Source of the DNA: Flavobacterium sp. HSC-32F16
GTDB lineage: Bacteria; Bacteroidota; Bacteroidia; Flavobacteriales; Flavobacteriaceae
Length of the DNA: 64,000 nt
Reading direction: 5' to 3'
Assembly (NCBI RefSeq): GCF_024171645.1
Contig: NZ_JALKAC010000003.1
Span: 186,001 to 250,000, forward strand
Below are positions 27,104 to 35,566 of the stretch, in pieces. Below the pieces are notes generated by a model. It was not told where the DNA came from and did no database searches. It saw only the letters and a program-made list of their open reading frames with translations. The first letter of the stretch is position 1; each line of letters opens with the position of its first letter. The position numbers and the translations under genes were made by a program.

Positions 27104-27937
27104 TTAAAAAAGCACCTTCCTGGTTATTGTATATTCATTCTCAAATGTCGTTTTAACTAATAAAATTTGAGTACCGGATCGAATACTGTTAATCTCTAAT
27201 TCAGAAGTTCCGATTTTCTGTCTGATGTAAAGAAGTTTTCCCGTAACATCAAAAACTTCAACTTCTTTTAAAGTGTTGTCAGAGGATCTCAAAGTGATTA
27301 TTTTGTCTTTTGAAACAACAGTAAAATTTCTCGAAATAGTTTTAAATTCATCAACCTCTAATTTTCTATTTGTGTGTCTGAGTACAAAACGATTGTTAAA
27401 AGTACCATTTAGGGTTGAAAAAGTATAAGGACCATATTTCAGATTGTGAATAATGCCAGTCTCATTATCATGCAAATAAATATCTGCATCAGTTAAATCA
27501 CCATCTGCTTGATCTATCGATATTTTAAGATCTCCAGTGATATTTGATTTGTAACCCAAAGGTATAGTATCTTCGGGGTCTATTGGAATGGCACGTCCCT
27601 GAATAACCAGATTTTTATCATCATTAATACTGTAAAAATCTGCATATTTATTGGCATCCATAGTAACGGCATCATAATTATGATCCCAGCCGTTAGTTGC
27701 TCCGGATATGTAGCCTATCAAAATTTGTTTGAAAAGTCCTTCATCATTTGTCAGATTAAGCCAGACGCGGTGTCTAATTATTTCCTGTGACGAAAATGAA
27801 CTTGAAAACGAATTGATATTACAACGAAGAAAACTGCTGTTTACAGGAACCGCCGTGCCTTGTACAGGAATTGGATTAAACAAAAAAATCCATAGAATAA
27901 CAAAAAAATATATTGTTGAAAAGAAATGTTTTTTCAT
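27104..27937 (-). CDS. Secreted protein with T9SS type A sorting domain
   Basis: A 277-residue protein. A signal peptide (about 1-28; FFVILWIFLFNPIPVQG) is followed by a beta-rich region (about 40-200) as in proteins listing 'LNLTNDEGLFKQILIGYISGATNGWD'. The C-terminal 75 residues have the type A T9SS sorting pattern: VEVFDVTGKLLYI, a later SGTQILLV, and the ending basic/aromatic RKVLF. Such proteins are secreted through the gliding/type IX system and attached to the cell surface or released. Ligand or partner unknown. Confidence 0.82.
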   Translation of the reverse strand: MKKHFFSTIYFFVILWIFLFNPIPVQGTAVPVNSSFLRCNINSFSSSFSSQEIIRHRVWLNLTNDEGLFKQILIGYISGATNGWDHNYDAVTMDANKYADFYSINDDKNLVIQGRAIPIDPEDTIPLGYKSNITGDLKISIDQADGDLTDADIYLHDNETGIIHNLKYGPYTFSTLNGTFNNRFVLRHTNRKLEVDEFKTISRNFTVVSKDKIITLRSSDNTLKEVEVFDVTGKLLYIRQKIGTSELEINSIRSGTQILLVKTTFENEYTITRKVLF

Positions 27938-28555
27938 GATTATTGATTTAAAAATTATTAAAGGGTTTTTACACGCCGGCGTATATTTATTTTAAATTTT
28001 AAACAACATCAATAGAAAGCCTGGGACATTATAAATGTCCTAGAAATACAAATATTTTTATAATAAATGAAGAGTAGTTTTTTCCTATTGCTTAGTTTTA
28101 AAATTTATAAATTATATTCGATCGGCTGATACAAAAAAACAGTTAATTGATTGGCCAGTCTCAAAAAAAACTAAAACGCAGATACAGCTTTATAAGGTAT
28201 TACGTCGATGATTTTTGCATTTTAACGATCAAATATTATTTTAAGTTAAGAATATATGCAAAATAAAAAAAGGATTTTTGAAAAAAAATACGGTATAATT
28301 TTATAGAAATTTACAGAAAGTATTACTCTCGATTTTATTCAAAAAATGCAGAAATATTAAAGAATAAGGACTTTTTTTAGACAACATCAGAATGCCATTA
28401 TTTTGGATAAAAAAGTAAGATATCTGCGGATACAAAAAGCAAATAACCAATTTTGATTATACCTGAATTATTTAACAACAAAAAAACCGCTTAATAAATC
28501 TCGAACAAATCAAAATCTATTAAACGGCTTAAAAATATTTTATAAAAAAGTAAAT
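27938..28555. other. Gene-free AT-rich region
   Basis: No supported gene in about 620 bases. A small hairpin (GGGACATT ATA AATGTCC) is at 28022-28041 and the next operon's terminator is at about 28485-28530. The rest is low-complexity AT-rich DNA with many stops in all frames. Confidence 0.5.
28485..28537 (-). terminator. Terminator of the lemA-DUF3137 operon
   Basis: On the minus strand AAGCCGTTTAATAGAT pairs with ATTTATTAAGCGGTTT across a 19-nt loop using some G-U pairs, followed by a run of Ts. Confidence 0.7.
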
Positions 28556-29512
28556 CTACTCCTTCCCCCAAATCCTGGTATTCAAATCCAGTTCATGAAC
28601 AATATCATGCATGAATTTCACGATCGAAAGATCATCGGTAAGTAAATCGGGAGCTAAAAGCGAAGAATGAATAGGAGCTTCAAAATAATTGTGAGACAAC
28701 GGAAAAGCGATATACATTTTAGAATGTATAAACGAAATTGAAATCGTTGAGTCGCATTTGTTGTTTAAATCCAGAATTCTTTCCATCATGGCGGGAGTTA
28801 GAATATATCTCGCCTCAATTTGGTTTCTGGAATAGGTTACAAATTTATTGTCAAATTCGGTGTTTTCTAATTGTACAACTTCTGTGTTTCCAAAACTGAA
28901 AACATTTTTAGAAAACCACGCTCCAAGACTAGCACCAAAACCTTTTGGACGAACCACTGTCGAAACTTCAAAGTTTTTATTGAAATCGGCTACAAATATA
29001 ATTCCCTTAAAAATGGTGTGCCAATGTGTTTTGGTTCCGTTTTTGTCGCGTGTTTCTGTTTTATATTCGGCATGAACTTCGGCAAACCAAAATGAAGTTT
29101 TATCGTTTGTTCCGCTAATTAAATCCTGCGTTTTATAACGATCAGGTTCGGTTGTAAAAAGTTCAGAACTGATAAACTCATATTCCGGAAGTCCGCTTTG
29201 CGGTATTATTACCAAGCTTTCATTGATATTTTTTAATGCCGATGCTACAACATTTGTCTTGTAGACAAATTTATATATTTTTGCTTCGTCATTGGTTTTA
29301 AAATATTGTATAATACCAACAATAAAGGGTACTAAGCCTCCATAAAATCCCAGAGTTGGAAATTCAATTGCTAATCCCACAATTAAAATCACCACTGCAA
29401 GACCAAACAGTATATAAGAGCTTTTATATGTTTCTGATATTTTTTTTCGGTCAACTTCTAAGGTATTCAGAATTTCCTGCAGATTGTCTTTCGAATTTAT
29501 TTCTGAATCCAT
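28556..29512 (-). CDS. DUF3137 domain-containing membrane protein
   Basis: A 318-residue protein with two predicted helices at about 28-70 and a soluble domain with WFAEVHAEYKTET, FKGIIFVADFNK, and LEN..FDNKFVTYSRNQIEARYILTPAMMERIL, the pattern of DUF3137 (Galanin-like in old databases). Its start codon overlaps the lemA stop by one base, so the two are coupled. DUF3137-LemA pairs are common in Bacteroidota and other phyla; the joint role at the envelope is unknown. Confidence 0.85.
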   Translation of the reverse strand: MDSEINSKDNLQEILNTLEVDRKKISETYKSSYILFGLAVVILIVGLAIEFPTLGFYGGLVPFIVGIIQYFKTNDEAKIYKFVYKTNVVASALKNINESLVIIPQSGLPEYEFISSELFTTEPDRYKTQDLISGTNDKTSFWFAEVHAEYKTETRDKNGTKTHWHTIFKGIIFVADFNKNFEVSTVVRPKGFGASLGAWFSKNVFSFGNTEVVQLENTEFDNKFVTYSRNQIEARYILTPAMMERILDLNNKCDSTISISFIHSKMYIAFPLSHNYFEAPIHSSLLAPDLLTDDLSIVKFMHDIVHELDLNTRIWGKE

Positions 29513-30069
29513 TAATTATTGAATAGTTCTTTTGCACTAATATTTTTACGTTCTTCTTCTGGTGTTGCCAAAACCTCAATTTTAGTGTAGCCCAACATTC
29601 CTGCAAACACATTTCCGGGAAACATCATAATTGCGTTGTTATAATCTGTCACTGCAGCATTATACGTTCTTCTGGCAGCGGCAATTTGTTCTTCGCTTTC
29701 TGTCCATGTCGACTGCAGGTTTAAGAAATTCGTATTGGCTTTTAAGTCCGGATAATTTTCAACCGTCACCATTAAACCTTTTACTGCCGAGCTTAATTCG
29801 GTATCTAAACTTGCTTTTTCGGCATCGGTCAAAGAACCTGAAGCTGCTTTTGCACGAAGTTCTACAATTTTAGTTAAAGTACTTTGTTCGTAATTCGTGT
29901 ATTGCTTTACAACTTCAACCAGATTCGGAATCAAATCAAAACGTTTTTTCAGCATTACATCAATCGCTGAGAAAGCATTGGTAACCTGATTTCTTTTTCC
30001 GATAAGTGAATTGTAAATTACGATTCCGACAATAAAAAGGAAAACAAAAAGTCCTATAATAACAAACAT
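29512..30069 (-). CDS. lemA: LemA family protein
   Basis: A 185-residue protein. An N-terminal membrane helix is followed by the LemA hallmark NQVTNAFSAIDVMLKKRFDLIPNLVEVVKQY (about 27-57) and long antiparallel helices with LRAKAA and AARRTYNAAVTDYNNAI. Length is typical. LemA proteins are membrane-anchored helical bundles of unknown biochemical role. It is the first gene of the operon with the DUF3137 gene. Confidence 0.93.
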   Translation of the reverse strand: MFVIIGLFVFLFIVGIVIYNSLIGKRNQVTNAFSAIDVMLKKRFDLIPNLVEVVKQYTNYEQSTLTKIVELRAKAASGSLTDAEKASLDTELSSAVKGLMVTVENYPDLKANTNFLNLQSTWTESEEQIAAARRTYNAAVTDYNNAIMMFPGNVFAGMLGYTKIEVLATPEEERKNISAKELFNN

Positions 30070-30143
30070 GGCTTGATTTTTTTAATTGATTTTGAGCAAA
30101 TATATAAAAAGAGATGTAAGTATTGTTTAGCATTTCGTTTTTA

Positions 30144-30402
30144 TTTAAACACATAGAAACATAGTTTTTGGAAGTGAATAAAAGGACTAAATAAAATCAA
30201 GATTTTGCACATAGCTGTATAGTATTCTTATTCCTTTTTTAAGCATAGCCAGTGGTTTCAAACACCGGAAATGTATTATGAATTATTCTGTGTTTCAGTG
30301 ATTGAACCACTAGCCCATATTAAATACAAAGTAATTTCATCCTTTTTTAAAAAAGTAAAACGCCTTTAACCACAAAGTAAACTATGTTTCTATGTGTTTA
30401 AA
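30144..30402. repeat. MITE-like element with 24-bp terminal inverted repeats
   Basis: Perfect inverted ends of 24 bp (TTTAAACACATAGAAACATA..., 30144-30167 and 30379-30402) bracket 259 bases with no coding capacity. A second, inner inverted pair (AGCCAGTGGTTTCAAACAC against GTGATTGAACCACTAGCC, about 30246 and 30299) suggests a nested hairpin. It occupies the gap between the lemA and anmK genes. Confidence 0.8.
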
Positions 30403-30512
30403 CAATTACACCCAATGTATAAAAAATAAATCTCGAAGTTTATTTATATTTATATGCAAAATAATCCCATTTTAGCGTTACCAAATTAAATGCATTTTTA
30501 AGATTACCTGAA

Positions 30513-31721
30513 ATGAATAAAAATATAAAAGCTCTTTACGAAATTGCTCAAAAAGAGACCAGAAAAATAGTAGGTTTAATGTCCGGTACTTCACTTGATG
30601 GACTCGACTTAGCGCTTTGCAAAATTTCGGGCGAAGGCGAAAATACAATTGTAAAAATCGAGCAGTTTGAAACCTTAGATTATAATGAAGATATTAAAAC
30701 TGAAATCAGAAAGGTATTTGCTAAAAAAACAATCGATTTTCAACATTTGGTTCTGCTCAACGAATGGATTGCAGATTTACATGCCGGAATGATAAACGAT
30801 TGCCTTTCTAAATGGAATATTCCCGCAGGTGAAGTTGATTTAATTGCTTCGCACGGACAAACGGTTCTGCATGCACCAAAGTTTTTACATCAGCAGGAAA
30901 AATTCCCCAATGCGACTTTACAAATTGGCGATGGTGATCATATTGCGGTAAAAACCGGAATTATCACTTTATCTGATTTTAGACAAAAACATGTTGCTGC
31001 CGGAGGCGAAGGTGCTCCTTTAGCCGTTTATGGCGATTATTTGTTGTTCAGTAAAAAAGGCGAAAACCGAATTATGCTTAACATGGGCGGCATTGCGAAT
31101 TTTACCTATTTACCCGCATCACAAAATGCGGAAGAGGTTTTTGTAACCGATACCGGAACCGCAAATACTTTAATCGACATTTTCACCAAACAGTTTTTCC
31201 CTGAAAAAAGTTTCGATAAAGATGCTGAAATTGCTAAAAGCGGCACAGTAAATCAAGAACTTTTAAGCGAATTAAAAAGCGATGCTTTCTTCAAGAAAAG
31301 CTTCCCAAAAACTATTGGTCAGGAATTATTCAACCATAATTTTGTAAACTCGGCTTTGGTAAAATTAAGCTTAGAAAACATTTCGGCATCAGATTTGCTG
31401 GCGACTTTAACACGCCTTAGTGCCGAAACGATTGCTGAAGCAGTTTTGTTTGTTGTACAAAATACTAAAACGCCAATCGAAGAGTTTACAGTTTATATGT
31501 CTGGCGGAGGCGCGCGAAATCCGTTATTGGTAAAGTGGTTACAGGAATTATTATCTTGTAAATTTGAAAAAAGCGACGCTCTGGGGATTTCAGGCGATGC
31601 TAAAGAAGCTGTTTTGTTTGCTGTTTTGGCTAATGAAACTGTTGCAGGCGGTAATTATAATTTTGGTTCGCAAAAAGGAATTCCATCGGTAACAATGGGG
31701 AAAATTTCTTTTCCAGATTAA
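30513..31721 (+). CDS. anmK: Anhydro-N-acetylmuramic acid kinase
   Basis: A 402-residue cytoplasmic kinase that cleaves the 1,6-anhydro ring of anhMurNAc and phosphorylates it, a step in reuse of cell-wall sugars. The ATP-site motif GLMSGTSLDGLDLAL is at about 22-36; SHGQTVLHAP, FRQKHVAAGGEGAPLA and FVTDTGTANTLID follow, and a C-terminal VYMSGGGARNPLL completes the ASKHA-type fold. Length slightly above usual (about 370-390). It heads a cluster with a GH10-like hydrolase, an AmpG-like permease and a NagZ-like enzyme. Confidence 0.94.
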   Translation: MNKNIKALYEIAQKETRKIVGLMSGTSLDGLDLALCKISGEGENTIVKIEQFETLDYNEDIKTEIRKVFAKKTIDFQHLVLLNEWIADLHAGMINDCLSKWNIPAGEVDLIASHGQTVLHAPKFLHQQEKFPNATLQIGDGDHIAVKTGIITLSDFRQKHVAAGGEGAPLAVYGDYLLFSKKGENRIMLNMGGIANFTYLPASQNAEEVFVTDTGTANTLIDIFTKQFFPEKSFDKDAEIAKSGTVNQELLSELKSDAFFKKSFPKTIGQELFNHNFVNSALVKLSLENISASDLLATLTRLSAETIAEAVLFVVQNTKTPIEEFTVYMSGGGARNPLLVKWLQELLSCKFEKSDALGISGDAKEAVLFAVLANETVAGGNYNFGSQKGIPSVTMGKISFPD

Positions 31722-31724
31722 ATA

Positions 31725-31850
31725 TAAACTGCCACTAATTACACGAATTTTCACGAGTTATTTTTTAATACTTTCAGAATAAAAAATTAATGCAATTTGT
31801 GAAATTCGCGGCAAAAAAACATTTAAAATAAAATTTTAGTAGAATTCATT
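31725..31850. repeat. Dispersed imperfect palindrome
   Basis: GCCACTAATTACACGAATTTTCACGAG near the start and AATTTGTGAAATTCGCGGCAAAA near the end are imperfect inverted copies; same family as 8077-8197. Non-coding. Confidence 0.55.
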
Positions 31851-31902
31851 GAATTCGTGACAAAACAAACTATTTTTGGTTCTTGTTAAATAAACATTTG
31901 AA

Positions 31903-33474
31903 ATGCATAAAAATCAGCACTTACTATACTCTATCATCTTTTTATTTTTCTTTGGATGGAAATCTGTTTCTCAGGAAAAAATAATGCATCCCAAAAATGA
32001 ATTTAGAGGAGTCTGGATTGCGACTGTAGTAAACATTGACTGGCCAAAAACGGCTCTTGACAATGTTGAAAAAGAAAAAGCTGATTATTTAGAAATTTTA
32101 AATACGTATAAAAAACTCAACTACAACGCTGTTATTGTTCAGATTAGAAGCGTTGGTGATGCTTTCTTTCCATCTGATTTTGCTCCATGGTCCAGATTTT
32201 TAACTGGCAAAGAAGGTGTAATTCCGAGTCCGTATTACGATACACTTGCCTGGATGATTGAAGAAGCACATAACAGAGGTTTCGAGTTTCATGCATGGCT
32301 GAATCCATATCGTGCGACTTTCGATTTAAACAAAAACCTTTTAAACCCAAATCACGATATTTTTAAACATCCGGAATGGATGATCGAATACGGCGGTAAA
32401 TACTATTACGATCCTGCTTTGCCGGAAGTTCAATCGCATTTAACAAAAGTAGTAAAAGAAGTCGTTGACAAATACGATATAGATGCGATTCATTTTGATG
32501 ATTATTTTTATCCGTATGCTGTTCCCGGAAAAGTTTTTAACGATACTGCTTCTTACAAAAAATACGGATCAGGTTTAAGTGTTGCTGACTGGCGTCGTGC
32601 TAACGTAAGCAACTTTGTACATACCATTTCAACCACTATAAAAGCAAGCAAACCGTGGGTTCAATTCGGAATTAGTCCGTTTGGGGTTTGGCGAAATAAG
32701 TCTCAGGATCCAAGAGGTTCTGAAACACAGTCAACTTCAAATTATGATGATTTATATGCAGATCCTGTTTTATGGATGGATCAAAAATGGATTGATTACA
32801 TCTTACCTCAATTATATTGGAGCATGAACAATCCGAGAGCCAATTACTCAAAATTGGTAAAATGGTGGGCCGAAAATTCAAATAATACAGCTGTTTATAT
32901 TGGCCACGCTTCATACAAAATAAGAGGCGACGCTGATAAAAGCTGGAATTTTGCAACCGAAATTCCAAATCAGGTCGATTTTGCCAGAAGTTTTAAAAAC
33001 GTTTCCGGAAGTGCTTATTTCAGCGCCAAATGGTTTATGAATAAAAACTTTGATGTTGTACGTCTTTTAGAAGAAAACCAATATAAATATCCGGCAATTC
33101 CTGCTGCGGTTCCTAATTTGAAGCGTATTATAATTGACAATCCTGTTTTTACTGAATTTACAAAAGACGGTTCAAAATACACTTTCAGTATCAAAAGTCC
33201 GCTTAATACAAAGGTACGTTACGTTGTAATTTATGGAGGTGAGCATATCTCAAAAATAGATACTAACGATGCGTCGAAAATAATCGACAAAGTTAGAGCT
33301 GTTGAAAAAGATGGTGTTATTTCATTTTCTATTCCCGCAGAAAAAATGAGTATGTATAAAGCTTGTGCTGTAACATTTATTGATTATTTTGCGAACGAAA
33401 GCACACCTGCTGCTGCCGACATAAAAAAGAATTTTAAAATATATTCACCTGCTCAGCCTAATGAAAACAGATAA
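31903..33474 (+). CDS. GH10-like (DUF187/GHL10) glycoside hydrolase
   Basis: A 523-residue predicted periplasmic or lipid-free exported hydrolase. A signal peptide at 1-24 is followed by a TIM-barrel with the GHL10 pattern NEFRGVWIATVVNIDWP (about 31-47), AVIVQIRSVGDAF, EFHAWLNPYRATF, the acidic HFDDYFYPY near 197-205, and ILPQLYWSMNNP. A C-terminal FN3-like region follows. GHL10 enzymes in other bacteria cleave peptidoglycan glycan lacking stem peptides. Its place between anmK and an AmpG-like permease fits that role; this is inference from context. Confidence 0.85.
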   Translation: MHKNQHLLYSIIFLFFFGWKSVSQEKIMHPKNEFRGVWIATVVNIDWPKTALDNVEKEKADYLEILNTYKKLNYNAVIVQIRSVGDAFFPSDFAPWSRFLTGKEGVIPSPYYDTLAWMIEEAHNRGFEFHAWLNPYRATFDLNKNLLNPNHDIFKHPEWMIEYGGKYYYDPALPEVQSHLTKVVKEVVDKYDIDAIHFDDYFYPYAVPGKVFNDTASYKKYGSGLSVADWRRANVSNFVHTISTTIKASKPWVQFGISPFGVWRNKSQDPRGSETQSTSNYDDLYADPVLWMDQKWIDYILPQLYWSMNNPRANYSKLVKWWAENSNNTAVYIGHASYKIRGDADKSWNFATEIPNQVDFARSFKNVSGSAYFSAKWFMNKNFDVVRLLEENQYKYPAIPAAVPNLKRIIIDNPVFTEFTKDGSKYTFSIKSPLNTKVRYVVIYGGEHISKIDTNDASKIIDKVRAVEKDGVISFSIPAEKMSMYKACAVTFIDYFANESTPAAADIKKNFKIYSPAQPNENR

Positions 33475-34732
33475 TAAACCCTGGTTTTGGATTCCGCTTC
33501 TAAACTTTGCATCGGGACTGCCTTACGCCGTTATAATTTCCGTTTCGGTAATTATGTACAAAAATCTCGGAATTTCAAATGAAGATATTGGAGTTTATAC
33601 CAGTTTATTATATCTGCCTTGGGTAATTAAACCGCTTTGGAGTCCGTTTATAGAACTGACAGGAACCAAAAGAAAATGGTTTTTATCGATGCAATTTCTT
33701 ATATCGATTGCCTTTTTATTAGTTGGATTTACAATTCCAACAAATGGTTTTTTTGTAATGACTTTGGCCATTTTCTGGGTTGCGGCTTTTGCTTCGGCTT
33801 CAAATGATATTGCCAGTGATGGCTTTTATTTATTGGTTTTACCCGAAAATCAGCAGTCATTTTTCCTTGGAATCAGAAGCACTTTTTACAGACTTTCTTT
33901 ATTAGCCGGAAACGGATTAATTGTGCTTTTTGCCGGATATTTAGAACATAAATACGGAGATAATACTAAAGCATGGTCTTACACTATGATCGCTGTGGGA
34001 TTATTAATGACATTTATTACGATTTACAATTTCATTTTTACTCCAAAAAATGAAATAAACACAGTTGAAAACAATAAAGAAACACATCATCAAAGCTTTG
34101 GAGCTATTTTTATTAGTTTCTTTAAGAAAAAACAAATTGGATTAATTCTGGCTTTTATTCTGGTTTTCAGATTAGGAGAATCGCAGTTGCTTAAAATGCT
34201 GAGTCCTTTTTTATTGGATTCAAAAGAACTTGGCGGAATGGCCTTAGACACTGAGGCTGTTGGAATTATTTATGGAACATTTGGTGTTGGCGCATTGACT
34301 TTAGGCGGAATTTTAGGCGGAATTGCTATTTCTAAACAAGGCCTTACTAAGTGGATGCTTCCGATGTTTTTAGCGATGCATCTGCCTATTATTGGATTCA
34401 TTTTATTAGCATTTTTTCATCCAACATCCGTTTATTACATTTATGCCGTTGTGATTTTAGAACAATTTGGTTACGGTTTTGGTTTTACTGCCTTTATGAT
34501 GTATTTAATTCATGTTGCCGAAGGAGAATCAAAAACAGCCCATTATGCACTTGCAACTGGTTTTATGGCATTAGGAATGATGCTACCGGGAATGCTGAGC
34601 GGTTATATTCAGAAATATTTAGGCTATGATAACTTCTTTATTTGGGTTTTTATAGCTACAATTCCAGGTCTTATTTTATCACGTTTTTTAATTTTCCCGA
34701 AAGATTTTGGGAAAAAATCTGAAGAAGTTTAA
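33461..34732 (+). CDS. AmpG-like MFS permease
   Basis: A 423-residue, 12-helix transporter. The N-terminus LLNFASGLPYAVIISVSVIMYKNLGIS and WVIKPLWSPFIELTG match the AmpG group (muropeptide permeases). The middle cytosolic loop holds charged residues (about 190-215). It overlaps the GHL10 gene by 14 bases. In the context of anmK and a NagZ-type gene, import of anhydro-muropeptides is likely, though AmpG-like MFS proteins also move other small solutes. Confidence 0.82.
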   Translation: MKTDNKPWFWIPLLNFASGLPYAVIISVSVIMYKNLGISNEDIGVYTSLLYLPWVIKPLWSPFIELTGTKRKWFLSMQFLISIAFLLVGFTIPTNGFFVMTLAIFWVAAFASASNDIASDGFYLLVLPENQQSFFLGIRSTFYRLSLLAGNGLIVLFAGYLEHKYGDNTKAWSYTMIAVGLLMTFITIYNFIFTPKNEINTVENNKETHHQSFGAIFISFFKKKQIGLILAFILVFRLGESQLLKMLSPFLLDSKELGGMALDTEAVGIIYGTFGVGALTLGGILGGIAISKQGLTKWMLPMFLAMHLPIIGFILLAFFHPTSVYYIYAVVILEQFGYGFGFTAFMMYLIHVAEGESKTAHYALATGFMALGMMLPGMLSGYIQKYLGYDNFFIWVFIATIPGLILSRFLIFPKDFGKKSEEV

Positions 34733-34754
34733 CCCCAAATCAAACTCTTACAAT

Positions 34755-35096
34755 ATGGAAATCAATGAAAATTTGCAGGCCGAACGCAACCTAAAAGGAG
34801 CTGAGTTCGAAAAATCCGGAAATCTTGAAAAAGCTATTGAATTATATGAGGAAAATGTCGCAGAAAGCTTTAAAGGAAATCATCCTTATGATAGATTAGC
34901 AACAATCTACAAAAACCAAAACGATCTCGACAACGAAATCAGGGTTTTAGAAAAAGCTATTGTGGTTTATGAAGAAATCACAATCGAAGACCGACTGGAA
35001 GGTTTACCAAAACTTTTCCGTTTTAAAAACCGATTGGATAAAGCAATTGAAACCAAAAAACAATTAGCGAAACAAAAGAAAGCAAAGCTGAAATAA
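34755..35096 (+). CDS. Small TPR-like protein
   Basis: A 113-residue soluble helical protein. The sequence LKGAEFEKSGNLEKAIELYEENV (about 11-33) and the next helical pair DRLATIYKNQNDLDNEIRVLEKAI resemble TPR repeats, so a protein-binding scaffold is likely. I used ATG 34755 rather than the 34707 start that overlaps the permease gene. It sits inside the peptidoglycan-recycling operon; its partner is not known. Confidence 0.7.
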   Translation: MEINENLQAERNLKGAEFEKSGNLEKAIELYEENVAESFKGNHPYDRLATIYKNQNDLDNEIRVLEKAIVVYEEITIEDRLEGLPKLFRFKNRLDKAIETKKQLAKQKKAKLK

Positions 35097-35116
35097 AAAT
35101 AATTTTACAGTCTATC

Positions 35117-35566
35117 ATGATTACTTTAAAACGAACCAATTCAGATGATCCCGACTTTATAAAGCTGGTCGCTTTATTAGATCAGGATTTAGCAATTAGA
35201 GACGGAGAAGATCATGCGTTTTACAATCAGTTTAATAAAACCGATAAAATAAAACATACGATTGTTTATTACGAAAACGGGATTCCTGTTGCTTGCGGCG
35301 CTTTTCGCGAAAAAGAAAGGGACAAAACCGAAATCAAACGAATGTACGTTCATCCCGATCATCGAAAAAAAGGGATTGCTTCTGCCATTTTAAAGGAACT
35401 CGAAGTCTGGGCAAAAGAAGTCGGTTACATTTACACTATTTTAGAAACTGGAAAAAATCAGCCAGAAGCCATCAACTTATATCAAAAATTAAATTACACC
35501 ATAATTCCAAATTATCCGCCTTATGAAGAGATGGATAATAGTGTTTGCATGAAAAAGACTTTATAA
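35117..35566 (+). CDS. GNAT family N-acetyltransferase
   Basis: A 149-residue acetyltransferase. The acetyl-CoA motif A is visible as KRMYVHPDHRKKGIASAILKELE (about 75-97), followed by ILETGKNQPEAINLYQKLNYTIIPNY. The stop overlaps the next gene start by one base (TAATG). The substrate is unknown; in this operon an amino-sugar or peptide is possible but not shown. Confidence 0.88.
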   Translation: MITLKRTNSDDPDFIKLVALLDQDLAIRDGEDHAFYNQFNKTDKIKHTIVYYENGIPVACGAFREKERDKTEIKRMYVHPDHRKKGIASAILKELEVWAKEVGYIYTILETGKNQPEAINLYQKLNYTIIPNYPPYEEMDNSVCMKKTL

